NCBI GenBank assembly: GCA_947502645.1
Contig: CANNAD010000002.1
Coordinates: forward strand, 186,001-250,000
Origin: an uncultured Micrococcaceae bacterium
GTDB lineage: Bacteria; Actinomycetota; Actinomycetes; Actinomycetales; Micrococcaceae
DNA length: 64,000 bases
Direction: 5' to 3'
The notes under the pieces were generated by a model. The model was not told the origin of the DNA. It searched no databases and worked only from the letters and a program-made list of their open reading frames with translations. Below, one piece after another: positions 56,048 to 64,000 of this stretch. Position numbers and translations under genes: made by a program. Positions within the stretch are counted from its first letter, which is position 1. The number at the start of each line of letters is the position of its first letter.

Positions 56048-58667
56048 CCCTTGCCGGCATGGCCGCTCGCTGGGCGCGCAGGCTGCGCAGTAGCTGATCC
56101 CTCTGCTCGAGGATGATCCTGCACAGAGCGCGTGGTGCTCCGGCCTCTGCCTCTAGCCATGCATCGGTACGGACGATAACCGGGTGCGACTCTGGTTCCT
56201 CATTGGCCGATGCATCCTGCGATGCGGGGTAGAGGCCCCTCACCACACGGCTCGCGAGTTCGATACTCATGGAAGACCATACGCGGGTCAGGGAGTCGAA
56301 GTAGTGCCCGATGTACGGGTCCACGAGGTCGCGGGAACCCTCCATGAACCCCTCGATCGTTGCGCTGAGGTGCTCGTTGGACAGGGAGTTGCCGTGAACG
56401 GCTTCCGCCCAGATACGTTCCTTGACGTCCGCTGAAGGGCGGGCTGCCTCGGCCAGGCAGTAACCTGTTGCACCTGAGGCGGTGTTGTCCGCGCGGCGCT
56501 CGGCTTCGAGCTGCTCCGGGGTGGCATGGCCCGTGGCTGCAAGTGCCTGCAGGATCAACCAGCGAAGCTCTGCATCCACCGTGAGGCCCTCGACGCTGCG
56601 GGAGCCATCCAGCAGACCCAGCAGGAGCCCATGATGGCGATCGCTGCGGCGTCCGAGCCTGAAGGCCGAACGCGCCCACACCAGCTGGATGTCGCTGCCG
56701 GCAGGAGATGCTTCCAGCTGGGCGACCGTCGTGTCATAGAGTTCCTCGGTCAAGGCCTCGCGTTCAGCCTCCGGGACAAACTGCGTCAGAGCGGTTCTGG
56801 CATAAGCCAGGAGGACCTGCTGGACGCCGACGCCGGCCTCGGCCGGCGCGATGCGAAGTACTGCCCGAATGTAGTCTGCTGCTGGCAGAACGCCGTCGCG
56901 GACGCTGTTCCACAGTGCCGACAGGCAGACCGCGCGGGCCAGGGCATCCGGGATCCGTTCGAGGGACTCAAGCAGTGTTGTGAGGCTCTCGGGATCGAAC
57001 CGGATCTTGGCGTAGGTCAGATCGTCATCATTGACCAGCAAGAGATCCGCCTTGGGTTCTCCGCTCAGGGCCTCAACGACGGTTCGTGAGCCCGTGACGT
57101 CGAGCTCGTGCGAGCTGCGCCGCGCTAGGACGCCGTCAGCGTTCAGATCGTAGAGACCTACACGCAGCCGGTGCGGCCGGGGCGAATCCACGCCTGTGAT
57201 CGGATCAACAGACTCCTGAACGAGCGTGACCTGGCGGTAGCGGCCGTCGTCGTCCGTTTCCACTTCCGCGCCGAGTACCGGCACGCCGGCTGTCTGCAGC
57301 CACTGCCTGGACCAATCGCCCATGTCGCGGCCTGACGCTTTGCTCAGGGCACCCAAGAGGTCGGCGAGGGACGTATTGCCGTACTCGTGGTCCCGGAAGT
57401 ACTGCCGGGCAGCGGCCTTGAAAGCGTCGAATCCCACGTAGGCCACGAGCTGCTTCAGAACAGAAGCGCCCTTGGCGTAAGTGATGCCGTCGAAGTTCTG
57501 CTTCGCTGCTTCCAGATCAGGGATATCCGCAACGATGGGGTGCGTGGTGGGCAGCTGATCCTGAACGTAGGCCCACGCCTTACGCTGGTTCGCGAAGGTA
57601 ACCCATGACGTGTCCCAATCTGTAGCTTCAGCAACGGCCAGAGTCCCCATGAAGTCCGCGAAGGATTCCTTCAACCACAGGTCATCCCACCAGAACATGG
57701 TGACGAGGTCGCCGAACCACATGTGCGCCATCTCGTGCATGGTCGTGTTCGCACGTGCCTCGTACTGCGCCGTGGTTGCACGGGAGCGGTAGATATACGC
57801 TTCTGTGAACGTGACGAGACCCGGGTTTTCCATGGCACCGAGGTTGTATTCGGGTACAAAGGCCTGGTCGTACTTTCCGAAGGGGTATGGGTAGTCGAAA
57901 ACGTCGTGGAAATAATCCAGCCCGCGTTTGGTGACATCGAAAATGGCGTCGGAATCAAAATGTTCGGCCAATGACTTGCGGCAGTAGGCGCCCAACGGGA
58001 CCTCGAGGACCAAACCGTCGTCGAAGGTCCGGCTCCAGTGCGAGGACTCGAAATGGTACGGCCCGGCAAGAATTGTGGTGATGTACGTCGAAATCCGCTT
58101 CGTCGGCCCGAAGTCCCATCGTGCAACGCTGGGAGCGGACTCCAACGCGGAGCGGGAAACTTCCGGGCCGTTGGAACCGACCTTCCATTCGGCAGGCGCC
58201 GTCACATGAAAGGTGAATGATGCTTTGAGGTCGGGCTGTTCGAAGTTCGCGAAAACACGCCGTGAATCGGCCGGTTCGTACTGCGTGTAAAGGTACGTCT
58301 GACCGTCTGCGGGATCCACGAAGCGGTGCATCCCCTCTCCGCTGCGGCTGTAGAGCGCGGTCCCGATCACGCACACCTGATTTTCCGCTTCCAGCCCTGT
58401 CAGGTGGATCCGGGGACCGTCCACGACGTCGCTCACCTTGAGTTGTCTCCCATTGAGGGTGACGCTGTGAACACCGCCGGAGATGAAATCAAGAAATGTT
58501 GATCCTCCGGGCTCACTGCAGGTGAAGTCGATGATGCTCTGAGAGGTGAACCCGGGGACGTCTGGGTTGGCGGCATCGCGAAGATCTACCGAAACGTCAT
58601 AGGAATCAGCTCGAATAATTGCTGAACGCTGCGCCGCCTCGTCGCGGCTGAGATTCTCATTAGTCAC
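56031..58667 (-). CDS. pepN: Aminopeptidase N (M1 family)
   Basis: 878 residues from GTG 58667; an in-frame TTG 58679 adds four residues and has a TACGTT box 7 nt upstream, so either is possible. A cytoplasmic zinc aminopeptidase. GAMENPG lies near residue 277, HEMAH (HExxH) near 311-315, and the distal Glu is in LWLKESFADFMG. A long alpha-helical ERAP1-like C-terminal domain follows. Length matches actinobacterial PepN. 3' end overlaps the lipoate ligase gene. Confidence 0.97.
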   Translation of the reverse strand: MTNENLSRDEAAQRSAIIRADSYDVSVDLRDAANPDVPGFTSQSIIDFTCSEPGGSTFLDFISGGVHSVTLNGRQLKVSDVVDGPRIHLTGLEAENQVCVIGTALYSRSGEGMHRFVDPADGQTYLYTQYEPADSRRVFANFEQPDLKASFTFHVTAPAEWKVGSNGPEVSRSALESAPSVARWDFGPTKRISTYITTILAGPYHFESSHWSRTFDDGLVLEVPLGAYCRKSLAEHFDSDAIFDVTKRGLDYFHDVFDYPYPFGKYDQAFVPEYNLGAMENPGLVTFTEAYIYRSRATTAQYEARANTTMHEMAHMWFGDLVTMFWWDDLWLKESFADFMGTLAVAEATDWDTSWVTFANQRKAWAYVQDQLPTTHPIVADIPDLEAAKQNFDGITYAKGASVLKQLVAYVGFDAFKAAARQYFRDHEYGNTSLADLLGALSKASGRDMGDWSRQWLQTAGVPVLGAEVETDDDGRYRQVTLVQESVDPITGVDSPRPHRLRVGLYDLNADGVLARRSSHELDVTGSRTVVEALSGEPKADLLLVNDDDLTYAKIRFDPESLTTLLESLERIPDALARAVCLSALWNSVRDGVLPAADYIRAVLRIAPAEAGVGVQQVLLAYARTALTQFVPEAEREALTEELYDTTVAQLEASPAGSDIQLVWARSAFRLGRRSDRHHGLLLGLLDGSRSVEGLTVDAELRWLILQALAATGHATPEQLEAERRADNTASGATGYCLAEAARPSADVKERIWAEAVHGNSLSNEHLSATIEGFMEGSRDLVDPYIGHYFDSLTRVWSSMSIELASRVVRGLYPASQDASANEEPESHPVIVRTDAWLEAEAGAPRALCRIILEQRDQLLRSLRAQRAAMPARATARG

Positions 58668-58712
58668 CCCGCCATTCAACCATGCAAACGTACGTTTTTT
58701 TATTTGCGCGCA

Positions 58713-59720
58713 TCAGCCCGCGATGAGGTAGGCAACGCCCAGTCCGCCTGCACCAATGAGCGCCCACGATGCCATGGCTGCCGCGAACGCCTTTCCGGAG
58801 GTCAGGAGCTGTCGAACCCGTATTCCTGCGCCCAAGGCGAAGAGCGCCGCTGCCAGGAGAACATCCTGGATCACGCTGGCCACTTCCATGAGTTCCGCAG
58901 GCAGACCAATGAATGTACGTACAAGCACCAGGGTGATGAACCCGATGATGAAGAGTGGGACTAGCGGCGGACGGACGGCTCCCTCGGCTGCAGCGGAGGA
59001 ATGCCGACGATAGTGGAGCCCGGCGAGCGCTGTGATGGGTGCCAAGGTCAGCACCCGGGCAAGTTTGATGACGACGGCGGCCGTCAAGGCCGCGGTGCCT
59101 GCTGTCTGGGCGGTGGCCACTACCTGGCCGACGTCGTGGACGGAGGCGCCCACCCAGTACCCGAAGACCGTGGCTGGCAGGTTGGCCATGGCTCCCAGGA
59201 CAGGAAGCACCGCGATGGCCAGAGTCCCGCACAGCGTTACCAGTGCGATGGGAACCACGGTGTCCTGTTCTCGGCTATTGCGCGCTGCTGCCATCGCCCC
59301 GATCGCTGAAGCACCGCAGATGGAGAAGCCCGAGCTGATCAGAAGCGGCTGGTCTCCGGGGAGTTTCAGTGCGCGGCAGATAGCGTACGTGGCGGCGAAG
59401 GAGGCCGCGACCAGAGCTGCGATCGCTACTACAGCCACCCAGCCGAGACCGGCAATGTCCATGAGACTGACCTTCAACCCCAGGAGCACGATGCCCGCGC
59501 GCATAAACTTCTTCGACGCGACGCCGAGCCCTGGTTTCAGCACGCCCGAGACCGCGCCGGAGGCGATCGGGATGTTGGCGCACAGAACGCCGAGAACGAC
59601 GGCGGCAGTCATCGCGGGTACGGACGGCACCATCGAATGGACCCCGAAGGCGACGGCGACCGCGCCGGCCGCTGCAGCAATACCGGGCAGGAACGAAGAC
59701 TGCGATCGGGGGACACTCAC
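58713..59720 (-). CDS. YeiH family (UPF0324) membrane transporter, putative sulfate exporter
   Basis: 335 residues from GTG 59720, which overlaps the stop of the upstream SDR (GTGA); a GTG at 59753 is also open. Nine to eleven hydrophobic helices. Family signatures: LLGLKVSLMDIAGLGW, SGFSICGASAIGA, YWVGASVHDVGQVVATAQTAG. YeiH-type proteins are annotated putative sulfate exporters, with little proof. Coupled to the zinc-ribbon SDR. Confidence 0.87.
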   Translation of the reverse strand: MSVPRSQSSFLPGIAAAAGAVAVAFGVHSMVPSVPAMTAAVVLGVLCANIPIASGAVSGVLKPGLGVASKKFMRAGIVLLGLKVSLMDIAGLGWVAVVAIAALVAASFAATYAICRALKLPGDQPLLISSGFSICGASAIGAMAAARNSREQDTVVPIALVTLCGTLAIAVLPVLGAMANLPATVFGYWVGASVHDVGQVVATAQTAGTAALTAAVVIKLARVLTLAPITALAGLHYRRHSSAAAEGAVRPPLVPLFIIGFITLVLVRTFIGLPAELMEVASVIQDVLLAAALFALGAGIRVRQLLTSGKAFAAAMASWALIGAGGLGVAYLIAG

Positions 59721-61168
59721 CACGGCGAGGGCTTGTAATCCTTCAGGAAGCACCCGTACAGGTCGTTTCCTTTTTCTCCCTCAACCACCGGGTCATAAAC
59801 CCGTGCTGCTCCGTCGACCAGGTCCAGCGGTGCATGGAAGCCTTCCTCGGCCAGACGTGATTTTGTCTCATGAGGGCGCTCGTCAGTGATCCACCCGGTA
59901 TCGACGGCGGTCATGAGGATCCCGTCAGTCTCCAGCATTTCCCGTGCGCTGGTGCGCGTCATCATATTCAGTGCCGCTTTGGCCATGTTCGTGTGCGGAT
60001 GCCCCGGACCCTTGTACGCCCGCGAGAACTGGCCCTCCATGGCCGAGACATTGACAATGTACTTCCGGCGGAATTCAGACTTCGCCATAGCTGGCCTCAG
60101 CCGGCTGACCAGCAGGAACGGCGCCGTCACGTTGCACAACTGCACCTCAAGCATCTCCAGCGGATCAACCTGATCCACCACCTGGGTCCAGCTGTTCAGA
60201 TCGCCAGTATCCGGAACCAGCCCGCCGGCGTCGACGGCAGTCCCCGCCGCCATACGTTCAGGACTCGCAGAACCCGTAGACAGCGCCAGAGACGTAATGG
60301 CATCCGCAGCAAGAACCGGATGCTCCCCAACAGAGGTAGCGATAGCGAGGGGATGGCGGTCATGGGCATGACCGAACGTCACCAGCTCCGGCCCGCCATT
60401 GCCAGGAGAAAGAGCCTCAGCCAGGGGAGTGTCCTCCGCCTCCGCCAGCGGACGATACGCATCAGCAGAGCGCCTGACCGTCTGAGCCGCATTATTGATA
60501 ATGACGTCCAACGGTCCCGCCTCAATCAGCGAATCAGTCAGCGCCATCACCTGCGACGGATCACGCAGATCAATACCTACAATCCGCAGCCGGGACAACC
60601 ACTCACCGCTATCCTCCATGGACGCGAAACGACGTGCCGCATCCTTCGGGAACCGGGTGGTAATCGTCGTGTGCGCACCATCGCGCAAAAGCCTGAGCGC
60701 AATATACATCCCGATCTTCGCCCGGCCGCCCGTCAACAGCGCCCGCCGGCCCCGCAGATCAGTCGTCGCATTGCGCTTACCGTGACTCATCGCCGCACAA
60801 TCCGGACACAACTGGTGATAGAACGCATCCACAACCGTGTAGTGCTGCTTGCAGATGTAGCACGGGCGGGAACGAATCAACGTACCGGCCGTGGTACCGG
60901 ACACAGACGACGAAAGCTTGTTCCCCTGGGTCTCGTCATCGATACGGTCCGGAGCCGCCGTCGCCGTCCGCGAAATGACCTCCCGATCATGCGAGGAGAT
61001 CTCATCGCGCTTCTCAGAGCGCCGGTGCTTCTTCACGGACTTGAACATCTTCGACGTCGCCCGCCTCACCGCCACAAAATCCGGGTGCTCCTCATCAAGC
61101 CGGTGGATTTCCGACAAAACACGCAGGCAGGTATCAAGGTCTTCGGGGCTGGGCTTCTGTTCACTCAT
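59717..61168 (-). CDS. SDR-like protein with N-terminal zinc-ribbon region
   Basis: 483 residues from ATG 61168. Region 1 (residues 1-100) is charged and helical, with a basic cluster (KSVKKHRRSEKR). Region 2 has two Cys pairs, CYIC (103-106) and CPDC (121-124), a probable zinc ribbon. Region 3 from residue 140 is an SDR Rossmann domain: TGGRAKIG, INNAAQ, and Ser375 in NVSAMEG. At the YxxxK position it reads TNMAK (Thr393, Lys397), so the catalytic Tyr is missing. Typical SDRs are half this length. The function is unknown. A short GGGTAA/TTACCC inverted repeat (61172-61187) precedes the gene, downstream of glgC. Confidence 0.82.
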   Translation of the reverse strand: MSEQKPSPEDLDTCLRVLSEIHRLDEEHPDFVAVRRATSKMFKSVKKHRRSEKRDEISSHDREVISRTATAAPDRIDDETQGNKLSSSVSGTTAGTLIRSRPCYICKQHYTVVDAFYHQLCPDCAAMSHGKRNATTDLRGRRALLTGGRAKIGMYIALRLLRDGAHTTITTRFPKDAARRFASMEDSGEWLSRLRIVGIDLRDPSQVMALTDSLIEAGPLDVIINNAAQTVRRSADAYRPLAEAEDTPLAEALSPGNGGPELVTFGHAHDRHPLAIATSVGEHPVLAADAITSLALSTGSASPERMAAGTAVDAGGLVPDTGDLNSWTQVVDQVDPLEMLEVQLCNVTAPFLLVSRLRPAMAKSEFRRKYIVNVSAMEGQFSRAYKGPGHPHTNMAKAALNMMTRTSAREMLETDGILMTAVDTGWITDERPHETKSRLAEEGFHAPLDLVDGAARVYDPVVEGEKGNDLYGCFLKDYKPSPW

Positions 61169-61196
61169 GGCGGGTAAGACTTTACCCTGCCCATGC

Positions 61197-62435
61197 CTAA
61201 CCGAAGAGCTGCCCCTTACGCACAATGGTCAGCCCGGAATCAGTCACCGTGAATCCACGTGCCCTATCAGCCTCCGGATCAACGCCGATGCGCTCGCCGT
61301 CGGGGATATGTACGTTCTTGTCAATGATGCTTCTGCGGACAGTAGCTCCGGCTCCAACGGTGACGGTGTCCATCAGCACGGAGTCCGCTACGGTTGCGTT
61401 TTCGTGGACCTGGACGTCAGTTGCCAGTACCGAGCCCGTGACTGCGCCACCAGAAATCAGCGATCCGCTGGCAACGATCGAATCGTGGGCGTAACCGGAG
61501 CCTCCGCTGCTCCCGCGGACGAACTTGGCCGGGGGAGAGACGCTCTGCCGGGTATAGATGGGCCATTCAAGGTTGTAGAGGTTGAAGGCTGGTAGCGGCG
61601 AAATGAGGTCCATATGTGCGTCGTAGTAGGAATCGAGCGTTCCGACGTCGCGCCAGTACTGGTGGTCATCGTGGGTTGAACCGGGGATGACGTTGTTGGT
61701 GAAGTCGTAGACGGCAGCTTCATTCCGGTCAACAAACCAGGGCACGATGTCTCCGCCCATGTCGTGCTTGGAATCCAGCCGTTCCGCGTCGTGACGCAGG
61801 GCGTTGACGAGCGCATCAGCGGTGAAAACGTAGTTGCCCATGGAGGCGAGGAATGAGTCAGGGGCATCCGGCAAGCCGGGGGTGGACGCAGGTTTTTCCA
61901 CGAAGCGGGCAATTTTTGACCGGTCAGCCGGGTCTGTTTCGATCACGCCGAACTGATCTGCCAGGCTCAATGGCTGGCGGACGGCGGCGACGCTCGCGGA
62001 CGCGCCGCTGGCCACGTGTTCCTCGACCATCTGCTGGAAGTCCATGCGGTAGACGTGGTCTGCTCCGATCACGACGACGATGTCGGGACGGGCATCGTAA
62101 ATCAGGTTCAGGGACTGATAGATGGCATCGGCGCTGCCCTGGAACCAGTTCTTCCCCACCCGTTGCTGGGCCGGCACTGAGGCAACATAGTTCTGCAGCT
62201 GTGTGGACATCCGCCACGTCTCGGAAACGTGACGGTCCAGGCTGTGCGACTTGTACTGGGTGAGCACCACAATCTTCAGATATCCGGAGTTCACCAGGTT
62301 CGACAGCGCGAAGTCCACCAGACGATAACTTCCGGCGAACGGTACGGCTGGCTTGGCCCGGTCCGCGGTCAACGGCATAAGGCGTTTGCCCTCACCGCCT
62401 GCAAGAACGACTGCCAGAACCTTCTTTGCTGCCAT
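61197..62435 (-). CDS. glgC: Glucose-1-phosphate adenylyltransferase
   Basis: 412 residues. It makes ADP-glucose from glucose 1-phosphate and ATP for glycogen. Motifs: [59 protein letters not shown] and the C-terminal left-handed beta helix ([17 protein letters not shown]). Length is normal. AGGAGG before ATG 62435. Divergent from the glycogen synthase gene, a layout known in mycobacteria. Confidence 0.97.
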   Translation of the reverse strand: MAAKKVLAVVLAGGEGKRLMPLTADRAKPAVPFAGSYRLVDFALSNLVNSGYLKIVVLTQYKSHSLDRHVSETWRMSTQLQNYVASVPAQQRVGKNWFQGSADAIYQSLNLIYDARPDIVVVIGADHVYRMDFQQMVEEHVASGASASVAAVRQPLSLADQFGVIETDPADRSKIARFVEKPASTPGLPDAPDSFLASMGNYVFTADALVNALRHDAERLDSKHDMGGDIVPWFVDRNEAAVYDFTNNVIPGSTHDDHQYWRDVGTLDSYYDAHMDLISPLPAFNLYNLEWPIYTRQSVSPPAKFVRGSSGGSGYAHDSIVASGSLISGGAVTGSVLATDVQVHENATVADSVLMDTVTVGAGATVRRSIIDKNVHIPDGERIGVDPEADRARGFTVTDSGLTIVRKGQLFG

Positions 62436-62516
62436 GTGTCCCTCCTGGACGTCCGGGGCGAGGGTTTCCCATGGGAACCCGCCCCTTCACAGTAGATGAC
62501 ATGTTCCATCCTGCAC

Positions 62517-62522
62517 TACGTT
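62517..62522 (+). promoter_or_regulatory. Leaderless -10 box (TACGTT) of glgA
   Basis: TACGTT ends 6 nt before GTG 62529, with no Shine-Dalgarno. The 93-nt space to divergent glgC also holds the glgC promoter. Confidence 0.6.
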
Positions 62523-62528
62523 GGACTT

Positions 62529-63722
62529 GTGCGAATAGATATCGTGTCCAGAGAATTTCCGCCAGAGATCTATGGGGGAGCAGGTGTTCACGTCGCCGAA
62601 CTCAGCCGTGTCCTGGCTTCCCTCGTTGACCTGAAAGTCCACTGCTTCGGCGCCCCGCGTCCTTCCGACTTCCATGGCGCGGAGGTTCTGACCTATGACA
62701 CGCCGTCGGACCTGCAGAACGCCAACGCGGCGGTTCAGACCATGGGAACTGACCTGGCCATGCTTGAGGCTGTCGGTGGTGCCGACGTCGTGCATTCGCA
62801 TACCTGGTACGCAAACCACGCCGGTCATCTGGCGTCGTTGCTGCATGGCATTCCCCATGTTGTCAGCGCCCACAGTCTGGAGCCTTTGCGGCCGTGGAAG
62901 GCAGAGCAGCTTGGGGGAGGGTATGCCCTTTCGTCATGGATAGAACGTTCGGCGTACGATTCGGCGGCGGCGATCATCGCCGTTTCTGCCGGTATGCGGG
63001 CAGATATTCTGCGCTGCTACCCCGAGATTGATCCCCTGAAAGTTCATGTCGTGCACAACGGGGTGGATGTCGAGCAGTGGAAGCCGGCCGACGACCTCGG
63101 CGCGCTTCCTGCCCTGGGCATTGACCCGGACCGGCTCTCCGTTGTCTTTGTCGGCCGTAACGCGAGGCAGAAGGGCGTCCCATATCTGCTGCGGGCGGCA
63201 GCTTTCCTGCCACCGGAAGTCCAGGTGGTTCTCTGCCTTGGCGCCGCTGATACTCCGGCGTTGGCTGCCGAGACGGCGCAGCTGATTGAGGAACTGCAGC
63301 GGAGCAGGACGGGGGTTGTCGTCATTGAGCAGATGTTGCCGCGGGACGAACTGATTCAGGTTCTCAGCCAGGCCACAGTCTTTGCCTGCCCGTCGGTGTA
63401 TGAACCCCTCGGCATCGTCAATCTTGAGGCGATGGCTTGCGGCACAGCGGTTGTCGCCAGTGCCACGGGAGGTATCCCGGAGGTTGTTGTGGACGGCGTG
63501 ACCGGCACCCTGGTACCCCTCGATCAGAAAAGCGACGGGACCGGCACCCCAACAGACCCGGACCGGTTCGTTCGGGACTTCGCCGAGGCGCTGACCCGGA
63601 CGATTGCTGACCCTGCCCGTGCTGCTGAACAGGGCCAGGCCGGTAGACGCCGTGCAGAGGAGCACTTCTCCTGGGCCTCGATTGCCGAGGCCACTCTGGA
63701 CGTCTACCGGTCTGTCACCTAG
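62529..63722 (+). CDS. glgA: GT4 glycogen synthase / alpha-maltose-1-phosphate synthase
   Basis: 397 residues from GTG 62529, chosen because RIDIVSREFPPEIYGGAG follows at once and a leaderless promoter fits; an ATG at 62496 is rejected. GT4 features: GGAGVHV, HSHTWYANHAGH, FVGRNARQKGV, and the C-terminal PSVYEPLGIVNLEAMACGTAVVAS with the E-x7-E motif. In Mycobacterium the same-size GlgM, divergent from glgC, makes maltose 1-phosphate from ADP-glucose and glucose 1-phosphate; either reaction is possible here. Confidence 0.92.
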   Translation: MRIDIVSREFPPEIYGGAGVHVAELSRVLASLVDLKVHCFGAPRPSDFHGAEVLTYDTPSDLQNANAAVQTMGTDLAMLEAVGGADVVHSHTWYANHAGHLASLLHGIPHVVSAHSLEPLRPWKAEQLGGGYALSSWIERSAYDSAAAIIAVSAGMRADILRCYPEIDPLKVHVVHNGVDVEQWKPADDLGALPALGIDPDRLSVVFVGRNARQKGVPYLLRAAAFLPPEVQVVLCLGAADTPALAAETAQLIEELQRSRTGVVVIEQMLPRDELIQVLSQATVFACPSVYEPLGIVNLEAMACGTAVVASATGGIPEVVVDGVTGTLVPLDQKSDGTGTPTDPDRFVRDFAEALTRTIADPARAAEQGQAGRRRAEEHFSWASIAEATLDVYRSVT

Positions 63723-63733
63723 AGGGTTTGCTC

Positions 63734-64000
63734 TCAGGAGGAAGCTGAAGAACGAGCAGCCTTCTTCTGACGGGCAATGACCACCTTTTCATCGATGGGT
63801 GCGTCACCGGAGGCACGCAGGCGACGGTAGTAGTTCATGGCCTCGTCCTGCCGTTCCTGCTCGATGCCGGAGGCGATGGTGGCCCGCAGGTGTTCGGGCC
63901 CATAGCCGAACGCGTCCACCAAATCCAGAGCATGGGGTCGCAGGTGGGTCAGTAGCCGGTTGATGTAGTCGCTCAGAGTGCGGGCGCGCTGAGTTGAGAG
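63734..64000 (-). CDS. Acyl-CoA oxidase/dehydrogenase family protein, C-terminal part
   Basis: The frame is open to the window edge, giving the last 88 residues. LLTHLRPHALDLVDAFGYGPEHLRA and EAMNYYRRLRASGDAPIDEK resemble, from memory, the C-terminus of long actinobacterial acyl-CoA oxidase-like proteins (about 700 residues). The tail ends in a Lys/Ala/Ser-rich stretch. Most of the gene, including all catalytic residues, is outside the window. Convergent with glgA, separated by 11 nt. Confidence 0.65.
   Translation of the reverse strand, partial: LSTQRARTLSDYINRLLTHLRPHALDLVDAFGYGPEHLRATIASGIEQERQDEAMNYYRRLRASGDAPIDEKVVIARQKKAARSSASS

Noticed and set aside
59870-61177. A 435-codon open frame on the plus strand opposite the zinc-ribbon SDR
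   Set aside because: Its translation is Arg/His/Pro-rich with no domain, and the minus-strand frame has clear Rossmann and Cys motifs. It is a high-G+C shadow frame.
61172-61187. GGGTAA/TTACCC inverted repeat as a glgC terminator
   Set aside because: The stem is only 6 bp and there is no T tract in the minus-strand direction; at most a weak operator.
63734-63922. A stand-alone 62-codon gene at the window end
   Set aside because: The frame continues open to base 64000 and its sequence looks like the tail of a longer acyl-CoA oxidase-like protein.

Overview
This window is core chromosome of a high-G+C actinobacterium. The best guess is the family Micrococcaceae, an Arthrobacter-like genus. 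That call rests on gene content and order: whiA downstream of rapZ-yvcK, the gap-pgk-tpiA-secG run converging on pgl-opcA-zwf-pgi-tal-tkt, sufR-sufB-sufD-(Rieske)-sufC, and a divergent glgC/GT4 glycogen-synthase pair. Frequent GTG/TTG starts and leaderless promoters fit this. No database search was possible. No rRNA, tRNA, insertion sequence, prophage or CRISPR array was seen.

Layout. 1-7.4 kb: the 3' part of a membrane-anchored hydrolase, a TerC exporter behind a manganese riboswitch of the yybP-ykoY type, a proline iminopeptidase-like hydrolase, a Ski2-like helicase, an MBL hydrolase and a GntR regulator. 7.4-13.3 kb: uvrA with a LexA box, an acyltransferase, and uvrC. 13.3-16.3 kb: rapZ-yvcK-whiA. 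16.4-20.7 kb: superoxide dismutase, then gap-pgk-tpiA-secG, closed by a strong terminator. 20.8-29 kb, minus strand: a translationally coupled pentose-phosphate block (tkt-tal-pgi-zwf-opcA-pgl). 29.3-33.9 kb: heme O synthase, a DapA-superfamily protein, heme A synthase and a two-gene ABC exporter. 34-39 kb: a SUF iron-sulfur operon without SufS or SufU. 39-43.2 kb: an adenylate-forming ligase/thiolase pair of unknown role, then a divergent hydrolase/WYL-regulator pair. 43.2-45.2 kb: a BioYMN-type biotin ECF transporter. 45.3-56 kb: an ABC-F protein, SURF1 and two small neighbours, FabG with a degenerate SDR, SerB, an ABC ATPase, a TSUP permease, a TrmH-type methyltransferase, a lipoprotein, type B L31 and a domain-swapped lipoate-ligase homologue. 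56-64 kb: aminopeptidase N, a YeiH-type exporter, a zinc-ribbon SDR, glgC, the GT4 glycogen enzyme and the C-terminus of an acyl-CoA oxidase-like protein.

Central carbon flow dominates: lower glycolysis reads rightward and meets the pentose-phosphate genes reading leftward, while glgC and glgA handle storage glucan. CtaB, CtaA and SURF1 all serve cytochrome oxidase maturation. UvrA and UvrC supply two parts of excision repair. RapZ, YvcK and WhiA couple metabolism and cell-cycle control.

Most of this is ordinary core genome, and no clearly new multi-gene system stands out. The observations most worth following are: six genes with the same TANNNT-6 nt-start leaderless architecture; the zinc-ribbon SDR lacking the SDR tyrosine; the ligase/thiolase pair whose thiolase lacks its second cysteine; the domain-swapped lipoate ligase; and the SUF operon without a cysteine desulfurase.
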